Assembly: GCA_019614645.1 (NCBI GenBank)
Contig: JABWDB010000049.1
Span: 1,426,001 to 1,490,000 of the forward strand
Direction: 5' to 3'
DNA from: Stratiolaelaps scimitus
Taxonomy: Eukaryota; Arthropoda; Arachnida; Mesostigmata; Laelapidae
DNA: 64,000 bases
Notes under the pieces: model-generated
Database searches by the model: none
What the model was told of the DNA's origin: nothing
Seen by the model: only the letters and a program-made list of their open reading frames with translations
Position numbers and translations under genes: made by a program
Part shown: in pieces, positions 46,001 through 58,718 of the stretch
Layout of the letters: each line of letters begins with the position of its first letter
Position numbering within the stretch: position 1 is the stretch's first letter

Positions 46001-49000
46001 TAGCTGTCTCAACATTCTAGCGAGTTATTATCATTACAAGAATTCGAAGGTAAATCGTCAACCAGCAATACTATGTGTGGGCTCATCATTGATCTGCTGT
46101 GATTGGATCATTTGAACAGACACGTGACCGTACTACGATATCGAAGTGTCGCATTCAAATATTTGCCGCATACAAAACCTATAATTTTCGAATATATCGT
46201 TTATAATTTTCAACTATTGTTTACATGTCTTGATGTTAACGATGGTAAATGCATTAAGCCAGTGAATATAGATTGCATTTTTAACGAAAGTGCAGAACGC
46301 TCAAGTTCTCTATATGTCACCACCAGGTCGCGGGACTCGAACTTGAGACCTCAAGCTTTTTACAGCCATAGACTTAGTCGTCCAAGCCACCGGGCTGATA
46401 GGTAGATATACACAAAAGACCCAAGTGTAAACACTTGCCGATACTGTGTGGTCATAAGAAATAACATACCGATACAGCCTGTTCAGAACTGTATGTATAT
46501 ATATATATATATATATATACCGCTCAAAACATCCGCATGGTAAGTCTATGTTCGTCCGTTATTTGTGTTCGCTTTCTATTTTGGCTATATTCTATTTCGG
46601 ATCTATTGTTGACCTTGCAGAAGAGGCTGTGTTAACGCCGGAAGAAGCAGCTATACCCGTCGACGTCACCATCCGGATGGCGAAACTGCCCCCTAAGGTA
46701 CCGCGGGCTTCGCACACACTTAAAGTACAGCGCACTGCTAACGGCAACTACGATCTCCACGAGGAGGGTCTATTCCACGGCCGAGTGCTGCCCGTCAAGA
46801 AATGGCTAGGGGTTGTGCATGCTCCGAAGGCCGCAACACCTCTTGCTATCGGGGCCAACAGAAAGATCACACCGATTGCCCCTGCGTTGCATCACTCAAA
46901 ATGCAAAGTGGAATTTAATGTTAAAGGTATGTTTAGATTTGAATACACCATTCGCTCGTGATAGAGCTAACAAGTGCTAACGATATTTCTAGGGTCTGCA
47001 GACGAGCCACGTGTCGATGGCACAAGGCGAGCCGGCGGCGGTAGCAGCCGCTAAGATGAAGGCCCCGAAAACAGTGGTCAAGCGAGGTGGCCCTGCCGAC
47101 ACCGATGTGGCGGTGGCGGTGAAGTCGGAAGCGGCAGCAGCAGCAGCAGCCGCGTCTGCCGCCGTAGCCGCAAGTGCGTCACATGCCATCGTGCCGGGAA
47201 AAGTCTCCCATCTCGGCAAGCTGCAACAGGGGACTAAAGGGGATGCCGCGAAGTTGGCCAAGGTTGCAAAGCAAGTTGACGAGGTCGCTCTCGCGAAGTT
47301 CGCACACTGTCATGTAATCATCAAGGTTGCTCCGGTCAGCAGCAGCAGCGACGGCGGCGACGGCGGCAGTGGCAATGGCGATGACCCCACCGCCAGACCC
47401 GTTGCACACAAGCCTGACCGATCAGACGATGTGGATGACAGCCTCATAGAACAGACCCGGAACCTAGTTGACGGTAAGTTCGTGTGCATGTGTGCGTGTT
47501 CGCTGTGTTGAGAGGTGACGCGAACCTGTTATTTGCTTGATCTTGCAGCACTGCCGAAGGACATTGTGCGGGCGCTCACCAATGGCGATGTGCTCACCGC
47601 CCAGCAACGTCAACGTTTCATCGACAAAATTACGATGGACATCATGAAGGCGAAGGGTGTGCCACAGCCGAAGCAGATCCAGGAGATCGCCCTGCAGGTT
47701 GCCAACATGTATCCACGCAGTCTCGTCATCCTGCCCGAGGGTAAACGAAAAAGTAACCTACGACGGAAACGGGGCGAAACGGATGACGGTGATGCTGATG
47801 ATACCAGCGAACTACAGAGTGCTGCGAAGAAACCTCGAATTTCACAGGTATGCTAAACCGACCCAGAGGGGGAAGGGAGAACTGCCGTTTAATCGAACGT
47901 CAGAAGTTCGTCAAAGTCGGCGTACGCCGGACAGGCGACGTCGGTGCTTCTTCTGAGGCGAAGAATGGTAACCAGATCGAATAAGAGTTATTACCATGAT
48001 TTTCTTAGTAGTTATTGTTATCATTATTATGCAACCAGGTTTGATTGCTTCAATTGTAGCGTAGTAAGTCGTTATAGCGTACGAGATCATCCTAGCTATA
48101 TTTGAATAAAGCTTCTATACGATATTTTTTACAATTTATTATTTTATAATTTTCAGTAGTAGTTACTGACACCGTTGTCATAAATGATGGTGACAATCAG
48201 ACATGACCGACCATCTATCACGCATTTCATTCTTCTTCGTTATAGGGGGCTGCCTTGCTATCTACACAATCGTCGTCAGCGGGAAGTGTGAATCAAGCGG
48301 CTAACGCAGGCAAGACACCTGTAAAGGTGGCCACAACCTCCCTTTCCGCGGACGGTACACCCGCGCCCAAGCGGAGGGGCCGGCCGCCTAAAAATCCCCA
48401 AGGTACGCCGGGCGTTACAACTGCTTCTCCATCTACTACCGTGTCCGGTAGTCCTGTCGTCCTGGCGTCTAAGAGTCCTGCACCTGTCTCTAAACACCTC
48501 GTGTCTGCCTGCAAAAGTCCTATCACCACTCCTAAAAGCCCTGTCACCGCTTCCAAGAGTCCTGCTATCTCTGCTAAAGGTCTCACTGTCGCTTCTAAAA
48601 GTCCTGCAATAGCTACGAAGAGTACAGTATCGCCCAGAGGGCGTCCCACAGCCTCATTAGGAAATGCAGCCGTGGCCTCCAAAGGTCTTGTAGTTGCTTC
48701 TAAAAGTCCTGCCCGCGTTTCTAATCTTTCTTTAACTATTAAAACCTCTACTACTACTGCTACTACTACTACTACTACCACCACCAAAACACTTGTTTTA
48801 GCCTCTAAAAGTCCTGCTATAACATCAAAAGCAGCCGTCACATTAGCCCCTGAATCTTTGCAAATTATACACAATACAGAGCAGAGCAGTTCCTTCCCAA
48901 AAGCCACAAAGAGTAGTCCTGTTAAGGAGACACCGAACACCAACAAAAGCAGCCCGATTAGGGATAGCACACAAGCGCCGAAGACATCGGTAGCGTCTGG

Positions 49001-52000
49001 AAGTCCACGAAAGGATATTCCAGGTAGGATCGAATTTAGTACAGTCAGTACACATCAACCAACCCTGAAATACTTAAAAGCTGGCAGTCCCGTCCAGATG
49101 CCACGTCCCGGTAGCTAGTATGAATGAACATTTGCACGTTTACCTCGATGGTCATAATCAATTCGTGTGTCTGTCCGTCCGTCCGTTCGTTCTTCCCGAC
49201 ATTTGCTGTCCTGCAGAGACGTCGGCCACTAGTCACCCGTCTCAATCGCAGTCGTCGCCAGCGGCTTCGTCGGCACGAAAGGTGAACGGCGGAGTAACGT
49301 CACCAGGTGGTGGCGGTATAACAACGCCAGTGGCAAAGAAACGCGGCAGACCAAAGAAGGAGGTGGCCACCCCGCCGGCAGGGGCACAGCCGGCGGCGGT
49401 GGCGGGAGCGCCCACCGTCGCATCAGCGGAGGAGGTAAGCATGATGAAGCCGCTCAAGAAACGACCTCTCGTTCAACAACAGCACCAGCACAACGCCCTC
49501 GAAGAACAACAGACTCACACACAACCACAGACGCAGACAGGATCAGGTGGTCCGGCAGGCTGTGGGGTATTACCCACGGCGGATCAGCCTGCTCCTCATG
49601 GGTAGAAGATGAGATAACGAATGCAAGTTCGGTATAAGGTCGCGTGTTTTTTGGGTACAGCGTTGGGTGTTATATAATACAACTTTAGTCGTCGATTGAA
49701 TTCGGCCGACCTCAACCCGAGACAAAACGTTTTTAGTTGAGGGATTTCTCAATATACAGATCATGCGCCACAGAGCCGGCTAAGGTTGAAGTGAGTCAAG
49801 ACTGTCAACCGACAAACTCCAATGGGTTTAACGGATTGTGGAAATGTTGTTCTGGTTCCTATTCGCTCCCACTTGAAATTTGTCTCGGCACTGCCGTGTG
49901 GACATACATGATCGTAGATGTTCAGAGGAACTGGCTTATTCAGCGTGTGATCATCTTAAGAATGGGAGATTATAAAGTAGCTTGGATAGCCAATGATAGC
50001 CAGGATAACCAACTCACGATGGTATAAGTCAACGGCACCGCTACTTTGTATCCCGTTAGGTAGAATGGAGAGTCGGAAGTAGCCCAATGCGACTCCTCAG
50101 TTGGAGGTGACGCCCCGATACGAATTGTATGTCTGTGGCCTATAACTATATTATTGGAAAAGATCGTATGTTTAAACACATGCCGCGGAAATTAGAGGAA
50201 ACACAAGGAGTTTATTGTATCCATTATTCATTGAAATTATGAAGATCTGCACTTCACAAGCGTCTCTATTCGAACGAACAAATTGGTGGACTCGCTTTTC
50301 TTACTGGGGCGAAAACGAGGAGAAACCAGCCCAGCTATACATTATATATATATATATATATACACCAGTTCCATCAACAACTCCTAGCGGTCTGTCACAT
50401 CACCCTGCCCCCGTTGACTTTGTGGGTTTCAATTGAGAGCAACTAGCTTATTTTAAGTTTTTAATTTTATTCAATTATATTTTTATTTAATTTCGTCCAT
50501 AACGCTACTAACAAGCCAGCTCGCTCAGGTAAATGCTTGGCATGTATCATGTACATATAGAAGTAATTGGCCCTGCGAAAGAGGGGGCAGTCATACTGCC
50601 GCCATAGTTGGGGCAGCACCGTTAGACCTCTCAAATCCATGAATCCCACTGCCCCTTATGAACAAGTTTCCGCTGGCGCTTATTAAATATACGTTATTTT
50701 GTTGTGAGTACATATATACGCTCCTTATGCCTTTGTTAGCTGATTTCGGCAGTTATCTTCCAGCACGTGGTAGGGAAAATTGATGAATTGGCTTTTTTTC
50801 TTATTTGTTTGGTAAATACTTCCGTTGGACATCACTCGATGAAATCGGGAGTATACTTGAGGTACTTGCGAAGTGTGATAGACGCACAAGCGACTACGGG
50901 GATTCTCTGGGCTTTGCTCCTCTATGGCTATTTACTCAGCGATAAGGACGACAAACGAGCTCTATCCTTCTCGGAGAGTCATGATGACAGGTTTAGCACA
51001 CAGAACTACGTTAACAATTATATAGTGTGGCGATTTTAGAATAGCATTTGACTATTTACCACAAAGCGATTGTATGTGGTCTTAATTATCCGTTGAGGCG
51101 CCTTCACCTGGCCAACATTACTTATCGATTCTTAATTTGTTCTCAATGACAGCCTCTTCTCTCATCTATCAATATCGCTATCTTACCCTGCCCTTCGTGC
51201 GTTTTTGTTCGTTTACCACTGCTTACTATAATCTCGAATCGATAAACCGTTGGCGCACTTGCCACATTAAAAAGAGATCTCTATCTTGCATTGATGGATC
51301 AGCACCAGAGACGAGCCGCGTTGCGTAGCATCGAAGTGTATACACCCCCCCTTCTCCGCCTCCCGCTGGTCACAACTGCCGCAAACTGAAGTCATTCTTA
51401 ATGTAATGCCTACTCGATTAGATTTCCAAAATCAAATAGTAGTAGATACAATTTACATCTGCAAAATACATCCTTATTAGTTCACGTGAGATGAGAGGCC
51501 GAGGCCGACAATACGGTACGATCATATATTTAAAGAGCGCAGTGCCGGCGCATCGTTAGGATAATGAACGTCATAATCAATGGTGGTGGCCAGACAACAC
51601 CAGCAACATATAATTATCATGATTTATAGTGCTACTATTATTACAAGGCACTCACTTTCTTGGCGCATGTCCATATAACTCAAGCGGCCTCTGCTAAACA
51701 GTAAGCGAAGGGCCTCAGCTATAACAAATAGAAATCCCTCATATGACATGAACATAGCAAACATTGTGACACTGTAAATACAACCGAACGATGGATAAAC
51801 GATCTGAACTGCTATGCGGTAGAGACCCATATTGACGACATAATCTCGTGAATGAGGAGCACAGACTCGTGTCAATGGAAAAGAAGGTGGAAATAAGTGA
51901 CAAGGAATTGTATGAAGGAAATCAATACCGGGAAAACTCGATGGAGAGAAGAAAGTATGAAATAGCCGATCGTTGATTCTGTACTGGTAACCCGAGGTGG

Positions 52001-55000
52001 TGACGGTCGAATCTTCCTAATGTAAGAAAGGACAGTCTTCTGGTCGATCGAATGGCTATATATATATATATATATATAATGTGTCTGTGTGTGTAAGTCA
52101 AGTGAATAAACTATTTTTAATGCAATGTAAGAATAGAAGATTTCTATACAGCTGGGATGACAGGTCCTCGAATCTTAGCAGTGCTAGCCGAAAGTTCCTA
52201 ATGATATTTCTTTTTTTTTTTTACTTCAATGGGGATCTCAGAGACGGTGGATCATTGAAGCGGTCTGTCAAATCAAACCGAGCAATGTAGCTCATCAAAA
52301 TTATGTTTCGTTGACATAGTATTTAACCTTTTAGATGGTTATTTTTTATTTGGCTACTCGCACTAGGATACTCATTCCTAGTACTAATAATAAACAAGAT
52401 TCCTAAGAGGTAACAGCCCCTTTCCCAAACCAAACTCTAAACCGAATGCGCCATTTGAAGAAATCCTACGGATTTCCTATCGATTCTCAAAATCTCCATA
52501 AGGTCCTGTGATGCTTTTTTTTTTTCGTTACTAGGTGTGACCAGGCTGTGTGTCATACACTACGTTCGATAGCTCATTGAGCTGGGAGTGTTGACAAACA
52601 AAAAGAGGGTGCATTGCATTCTGTATAGTGACTACAGCGCGCGGAGCGAACTTGAAACGCTCGGAGGAGCGAGACTCTCTGATTTGGTGTTTATTTATTT
52701 TTTGTTTTTGTTATTCTTCGCCCGTTGCAGCAGGGCTTGCACATGCATAGTTCGATATTTGGTAGGTTCATCCCTAGAAAAAAAAATAGGTATACAAGAA
52801 CAATAGGGACTAGAGCGCTGCCTCGTTGGCCATCAGCACCACAGCCAGCACAACCACAAGCGTCACAACCGCCACGAACACTTCCGAGTGTGACTCACTG
52901 CGCGTTCACCAACTTTGGTAAACGCATTTCTCTCATTAACGCTACTACTGCAAACGAAAGGTATGCAGCTGCTGCTGGTAATAATGATGATGATAATAAT
53001 AATAATGACGATGAAGATAATGCCTCGCTATTGCATTCAGACAATACACCCGGTTTGCACGATGATTGCCTGTGGCTGTTATGGCCTGGAGACGATGAGT
53101 CATGCGGCTGTCACTGATATACTCGCCTGTGTATTACGTTCAGTTACCGTAGCTCTTACACCCCCTTGCCCCGCTGTTAGTGATGATTTTCTGTTCATTC
53201 ACTGGTGAACGATCTCATGACAGGTTGTTGTCTGTTGTCAGGCGCGCTTCAATGGACGCGTTCATTTGTCTTCTTCAATGTAGATCGTAGGCCTGGTTCA
53301 GTTTATTGGGAAATCGAATTCGAACTTGAATTTCGTTGCCACTCCTTGTTTGATTGCCGTTGATTGATGCAATCAATGAATGAGATTATATTTTCGTTGT
53401 TATAATCTGGTTTTATTTTTGGTTGGTCGTATCAGATCGTTTATTCTGACTGTGTGCCTGTTGTTGGTGTTGTGACTTCATGCGAAGGTGGAGCTCGCTC
53501 GTGTTGATTGTCGGCCAGTGATAAGTGGGCAAAACCTAGAGCCAATACGACTTTTGATATGACCACAAACGAGACATACATTTAAGAGCAGTACCAATAT
53601 CTGACAATATTATTTCACTAGGAACCGCCTCCGACGATCGATCGATTTAGTACGAACACATCTTTACGCTTTTAATTTTTCTTATACTTAGCCGCGCTCT
53701 TCCTACGATATATGTCCACACGGTTTTATAGCTACAGTTATTCAGACATTTAGTCGGATAAGTTCGTCGTACGTCTTTATGTTCATTTATACAATCACTC
53801 GAATCATTGGTACAGTTTGATGCACAATTTTGGTAAAGACAAAGCAAGATCTCTAGCTATTTTACGAATCGCTAGTCAGTAAACCCAAACGCATATACCT
53901 GCTGCAAGCCCACAAGGCTATATGAATGAATTAATGCTAATGAGTCATGCCGAATGAGAGCTCAATTATATTATGTCGCAAAAGTGATGAGAGGATGATT
54001 GATGATGTCGATGTCATTTTTTCTGATTTTGTTAATGATTTTCGCATTATTTTTCATTCGTACATCGATATTTTCAGTTTTTTTTTTGTAGTGACACCAA
54101 GACCTTGTATTGAATGACTGCGAACAGTCTGTTTATGAATTATTGATGAATTATCATTCATTAGACAGTGATAATTGTCGCATTGTTCATGTGATGATCG
54201 TTGTCGTTTTTGTTGTCGATTACGTCGATTTGCGTTTTTGTTGTTATTGTTGCTATTGTTGTTCGTGTTGTTGTTCTCTCTCTCTCCCTCTTTATTCCAC
54301 CCCCTCGTTCTCTCTCTCTCTCTTTCTCTATCGCCCTGATCCTGTGTTTGTTTCCACCAACCACGATGCTGTCTGTCCCACCCACATGTACTTTGTCCGA
54401 CTTCCCATCTTTCCGCGGCAGCTCTCGATGACTCCTGACGAGCAAAAGGCGTGGCTTCGGGAGGACCTGCAACGGCCGGCGAAGGAGCAGGATCGAGCGA
54501 AGCAGGAACGTCTCCTGCACAATTGCTACAATCTTCTGTACGGGGAGATGGCCGAGAACAACTATGACGCCAAGTACATCACCAGCCAATGGCCAGCGCT
54601 TCGGGAGCCAAATCACGTTCTCAGTATCTTCAAGTCAGTAGTAACCGTAGTGATGTATTCACTTGTTCAGCTTTTAATTAATAATCTTGTCGTTTTTTTA
54701 TTTATGTGTCATAGCAGCCATTCTCCTGTTTGCTCTAAACTCGCGCTCTCTCTCTCTCTCTCTCTGTCACAAATTCTCATAAGCTCACACACACACATGC
54801 ACTCACACATACACACTCCAGTGCTTCATCGCTACTGATTAATAGTAACTGTGGCCTTACTTGAAGAAGTAATGCATGTTTGATGAGTCGAATTGTGAAA
54901 AGTCTTTCGTGGTAGTTTTTCCGTTGCAAGTTTGGTAGTTCCTACCAATTTCGATGATATAGCCCAGTGAGAATGTTTACCTTGTACTTATACATTGGCT

Positions 55001-57569
55001 CATACGCTCTCCACCCGCACGATGATTCTAGTTCTTATTGAGTCGTTGAATTGCCCGAGTTGTTGGGCGCTAGTAACTAGCGTAGATGCATCTTACTTCT
55101 CTTTCGACGAAATCTTATGGCTGGCGAAGACGATGGTATACCAACTATCTGGTTTCTTAGCCATCCTTGGTAAAGCTGTTTCAATATATCACTTTTATCG
55201 AATCCATATTGAGATAAGTGTGCGGTGATATCTACACAACTGTACAACTTTGATCTGTGCAACTACAGTTGAATATTCACCCAACTAAACTATGCGTATG
55301 AATTCATATCCCTGGATTATCTACACTGTGGCTGTGTCCGCCGACTCGAGTTTGTCTGCAATTTCAACATAACGTAGTAGCACCAACATGACGTTCGCGC
55401 AGACGGCCTCATTTTTGCCCTGAAGCAATTTGTTGTAGCAAGTCCGTCGTCATGAGTAACTGAATTAGTATTTTGCATGAATTCACCTAACTCAGATGAA
55501 GTCGGGTGGCGCAAGTGTTGTGGCCAGGCCCCAGGAGGAGAACTCGTCTGCGGCTTTGATCATCATCATCATCACAGATTAAGATATAAATATAGTCAAC
55601 TAGGGCATACGTCCTCTTCAACAGGGTGCGAAATTAAACAAGCATCGATCAACATTGAAACAGTACTATGTGCTACAGGTTGTATTATTTTGGGGATATT
55701 CTCATGAGTGCACAGGATACCGCTCTCACTATATGGGTCTCGTTGTGATGTTACATCTTCGTTGGTAATTCTAGGCGTCTAAAGAAGGTCCACGGAGAGT
55801 TCCAGGAACACATGAGGCGAGATGCCCCCAAACTAGTGACGTTCCTGCACGAACGAGTCACAACGGAGGAGGGCGCTGAATGGTCACTGGCAATCTCGCA
55901 GGCCAAACCCGGGCCTCGCTACCACCTGCCTGAGGAAGTAGGCGTTATGCCGTTGCTCGCACTAAACTTTGATGAAGACTTCAATCTCCTCTTCAAACTA
56001 GTCCCGGTACGGTTTCCGTTTAGGGTCGTTGTCACATGCGCACATGAAACCTATGTTCCTCTAGCTTGATGACGATGGCCAACTGCAAAATCGTTCAGTC
56101 GCTCATGAAAGGTTTCCCTCGTCAGTTGGAAGGTCACGATGTCTCAAAGACATTTACCATTTTGTGTTGCTTACCTCGAACACGAATCAATCATATTTTT
56201 AAGCCGACAGCGGCTTGTTCGTGATGGGTTCGTTATGATGATATATCCGCCTATGTTACCTGCTCATGAGCATTCTGCATCAAAAGGACAACCCCTGTAA
56301 TTGAATGCCTTTGATTATTGATCCGCCGATGCTGTTCGGTTTGACAGGATGAAGCTGCACTACAAACGGTGCTCCCGCAATTGGCCGTCTCACAGCCAAT
56401 GATCATTGGAGTGGGTTCATCGATTTTCTCCTGCGAGTATCGCGTTATCGTCGAGCGGCAGGAGTTCTTCTCGTCGCCACCAACAACTTTCCTCGATGCC
56501 CTCGAGTGGGTGTATGCTGCCTATTTTGTCTTCAACTTCGCCTACCCTCGAGAGCTGAGTAATACCCTTGAGTACGTCCAGCGTTACTACGTCGGCTACA
56601 ACCCGCATATCAAGATGGTCACCCTCGCGAACAGCCGGCCGAAGATTGCTAATTTCCTCAAGAAGCTGAAGGACTTCGAGCGATTGGACTGGAACGCTAA
56701 CAACATTCGGGTAGGCACCGCATAGAGCCTATTTTCATCGATTTTGTTTCTGCACCATAATTCAAGTACAGTACTACACCTAAAGACCCAAGTCGATTTG
56801 GATAAAAAAAAAGTCGGAAATCTCCATTCGTCGTTATTTACTATTTCATTTACAGATTTATTTAAGGGTAGAAATACCCTTTTGTACGTTGCTAAGCGAC
56901 ATACAAAATATACCCGTCCATGACCTACTTGACTCGCTATAATGCTCGCTATTTGTTTACAATGTTGTCACTTGTAGACAGGCAAGCCTTGGGTGGGCGC
57001 AGGCTACCAATGTGAAGTAGGTGACGTATATTGTGATAAATAATAATGCCATAATCTGATAACGACACAATAACGCGCAAATGATACCAATAATGCATTA
57101 TATGCATATGTGCGTGTGTGTGTGTGTGTGTCATCCGTCGGGGTCACACATTGGAGGACTTAGTTAATATATCATATCGTCATTTCTTTCGACATGTGTT
57201 GTATTATTCATGTATCAGGCAAACTCACCTGGCGTCCCGTCTGATTTTGAGCGCGAGTCCGACTCGGAGGAAGCTGAAGAACTCGGCGATCCGGAGACGA
57301 TGAACATGGATACCGAAATTGCCCATAAGGCGAGCACTGACGGGAATGAGGAGGAAGCCACTGGAGACAGCCATAATGGTCAAGACCGACTGCAGGCAGA
57401 AGTTCAATTGGTTGATCAGGAAGCTCGGAATCAGCCGGTTCCGACGGGGCATGAAGCTGATCCATCGACATCGGCACCTCAAGACGAAGCCACTGGTTCA
57501 ACAACTGCCAGTAATACCGGTGTTACACAGACATCGCCGAGCGTTCCAAGCAGTTTCCAATTGTCCTGA
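39836..57569 (+). CDS. AT-hook protein with SAMD3-like C-terminal region, 13 exons
   Basis: Proposed exons: 39836-39842, 41835-43138, 43293-43902, 44257-44457, 46621-46926, 47027(or 46993)-47473, 47549-47847, 48246-49023, 49217-49434, 54422-54633, 55775-56006, 56348-56710 and 57219-57569. All junctions are GT/AG and phase-consistent except the entry to exon 6. About 1,775 aa. Residues 1-500 are acidic, Ser/Pro-rich and disordered. AT-hooks lie near 512 (KKRGRKSKEE), 1101 (KRRGRPPKNP) and 1357 (KKRGRPKKE). Exon 4 is a probable coiled coil. Exon 7 (LPKDIVRALTNGD, LTAQQRQRFIDKITMDI) and exons 10-12 (ALEWVYAAYFVFNFAYPREL...LEYVQRYYVGYNPHIK) follow the order I remember from vertebrate SAMD3-like proteins; no SAM domain is seen. 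Probably nuclear. In-frame TGA immediately precedes the ATG. Exons 1-9 and 10-13 could be two genes, but the domain order argues for one. Confidence 0.65.
44745..45240 (-). repeat. Possible retrocopy with poly(A) tail, antisense in intron
   Basis: On the minus strand, GC-rich sequence (about 44850-45240) runs into tattgaataaaataaa followed by a run of ten A's, ending at about 44745. That is a poly(A) signal plus tail, suggesting a retroposed transcript. Minus-strand frames at 44778-45032 and 44977-45243 overlap and do not match anything I recognise. No clear target duplication was found, so the 5' limit is a guess. It lies in the intron 44458-46620 of the AT-hook gene. Confidence 0.4.
46313..46404 (-). 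repeat. tRNA-derived SINE head
   Basis: On the minus strand gcccggtggcttggacgac contains an A-box-like tggcttggacg, and 45 nt on ctcaagttcgagtcccgcg is a good B box (agttcgagtcc). The tRNA-like stretch does not close into an acceptor stem, so this is a SINE rather than a tRNA gene. It is distinct in its body from the family at 61.3 kb. It lies in the intron 44458-46620. Confidence 0.6.
49435..49605 (+). CDS. Optional read-through end of the AT-hook gene
   Basis: If the donor at 49435 (gag|gtaagc) is not used, the exon 9 frame stays open for another 56 codons and ends at 49605. The added tail is Lys/Gln/His-rich (MKPLKKRPLVQQQHQHN near its start). Its composition resembles the coding sequence before it, so a shorter protein that keeps all AT-hooks but lacks the C-terminal SAMD3-like blocks is plausible. 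No poly(A) signal was seen close behind. Confidence 0.3.
   Translation, partial: VSMMKPLKKRPLVQQQHQHNALEEQQTHTQPQTQTGSGGPAGCGVLPTADQPAPHG
49606..54421. other. Long intron of the AT-hook gene
   Basis: Remainder of the largest intron (49435-54421). It contains (AT)n near 50344 and 52059 and CT-rich tracts just upstream of the acceptor (54270-54330, including runs of TCTC). I see no coding exon or transposon in it that I can support, although undetected small exons cannot be excluded. Confidence 0.45.
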
Positions 57570-57947
57570 AGCGCACCTCTCAAATGAACCGGTTGCTCTT
57601 AACCGGTCGCACGGCCCGGGACAGGAGGACAGATATGCTCGAACAAATGTTGGAGAGCTAAAGAGAATCGGACAGCGGGGGACCTTCTCGACGGATCTAA
57701 CTATCCCTACATTATGATAAGAAAGTCACTTAACATAATTGTGTGCGATGAGCACACAGCAACCCTATCATAATGTCAGTATACTGATATTCACTGATGT
57801 TAGAATTATGTAGGTCGTGCCGTTGTCTAACGATGCCAATTAGAATGGGCTCCCTCGAGGCGCGTGAATGTTATGCGCTGAGCGGAGCAATGAGCAGCAA
57901 CAGGACCTTTTTCAATCGAACAGTATAATACGTCGTGGATTGGGATA

Positions 57948-57953
57948 AATAAA
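57948..57953 (+). terminator. Candidate poly(A) signal of the AT-hook gene
   Basis: AATAAA within ggataaataaaccgg, about 380 nt after the stop codon at 57569. First perfect hexamer downstream that I found. Confidence 0.5.
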
Positions 57954-58681
57954 CCGGGTCGGGTCTTGCTTTCAGACGATCTAGAGAGGAGCTCGAGAGA
58001 AGGAGGGGGGTCACCTGTGTTGTGCAATGTCTTGATATTGGATAAAGCATTTTGTGCATGCTGAGAGAGCTATTCGACCAGCATCGTATACAGCGTAACA
58101 TGGAAACCCAACCAAAAAAAAAGGAGCGAACTACATTAAAGGGCTACTACACAATATCACACGTTGGAAGCCTGTTGTGTCACACACCAATATATATATA
58201 TATATAAATATATATCCGGCAGGAAGGGTGGGCGGTGTGATGGCGGAGAAATGGCTACAGACGACGGTGTCATAGAAATAATTACACGGTGGCGTCTCTG
58301 TTTGTGTGAACCAAGAACGAACCTTGAGCATGTGACCCATTGAGTGCATGTTGTGTGTAAAAGTGGCGAAAATGATTTATCGTCGATGTGTGAACAACAT
58401 CTGTACGCTATGCACAGAAATCAGGTAGCATGGTATTTTATGCTTGTAGAAAGGGGGTTAAGGGTCTTTGTTTATTGAATATCGCAAAGACACAAAAAGA
58501 TTAAGAAGTATATCACCATTATGGGAAAGTCGAAACGAGATGAAACAGAGAGAGAGAGAGTTATCAACTAGGCACAGACAGCCAGACGAACAGAGAGAAG
58601 CTAATTGATGTGAATACTGAATTGTTGTCTAAAATTGGCTCGGCGATGGTCAGGTCACATCGCCCACACGGAAGCATGAAC

Positions 58682-58718
<37 letters not shown>

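Noticed and set aside
46313..46404. A functional tRNA gene on the minus strand
   Set aside because: A and B boxes are present, but the ends do not pair as an acceptor stem and no anticodon arm forms, so it is scored as a SINE.
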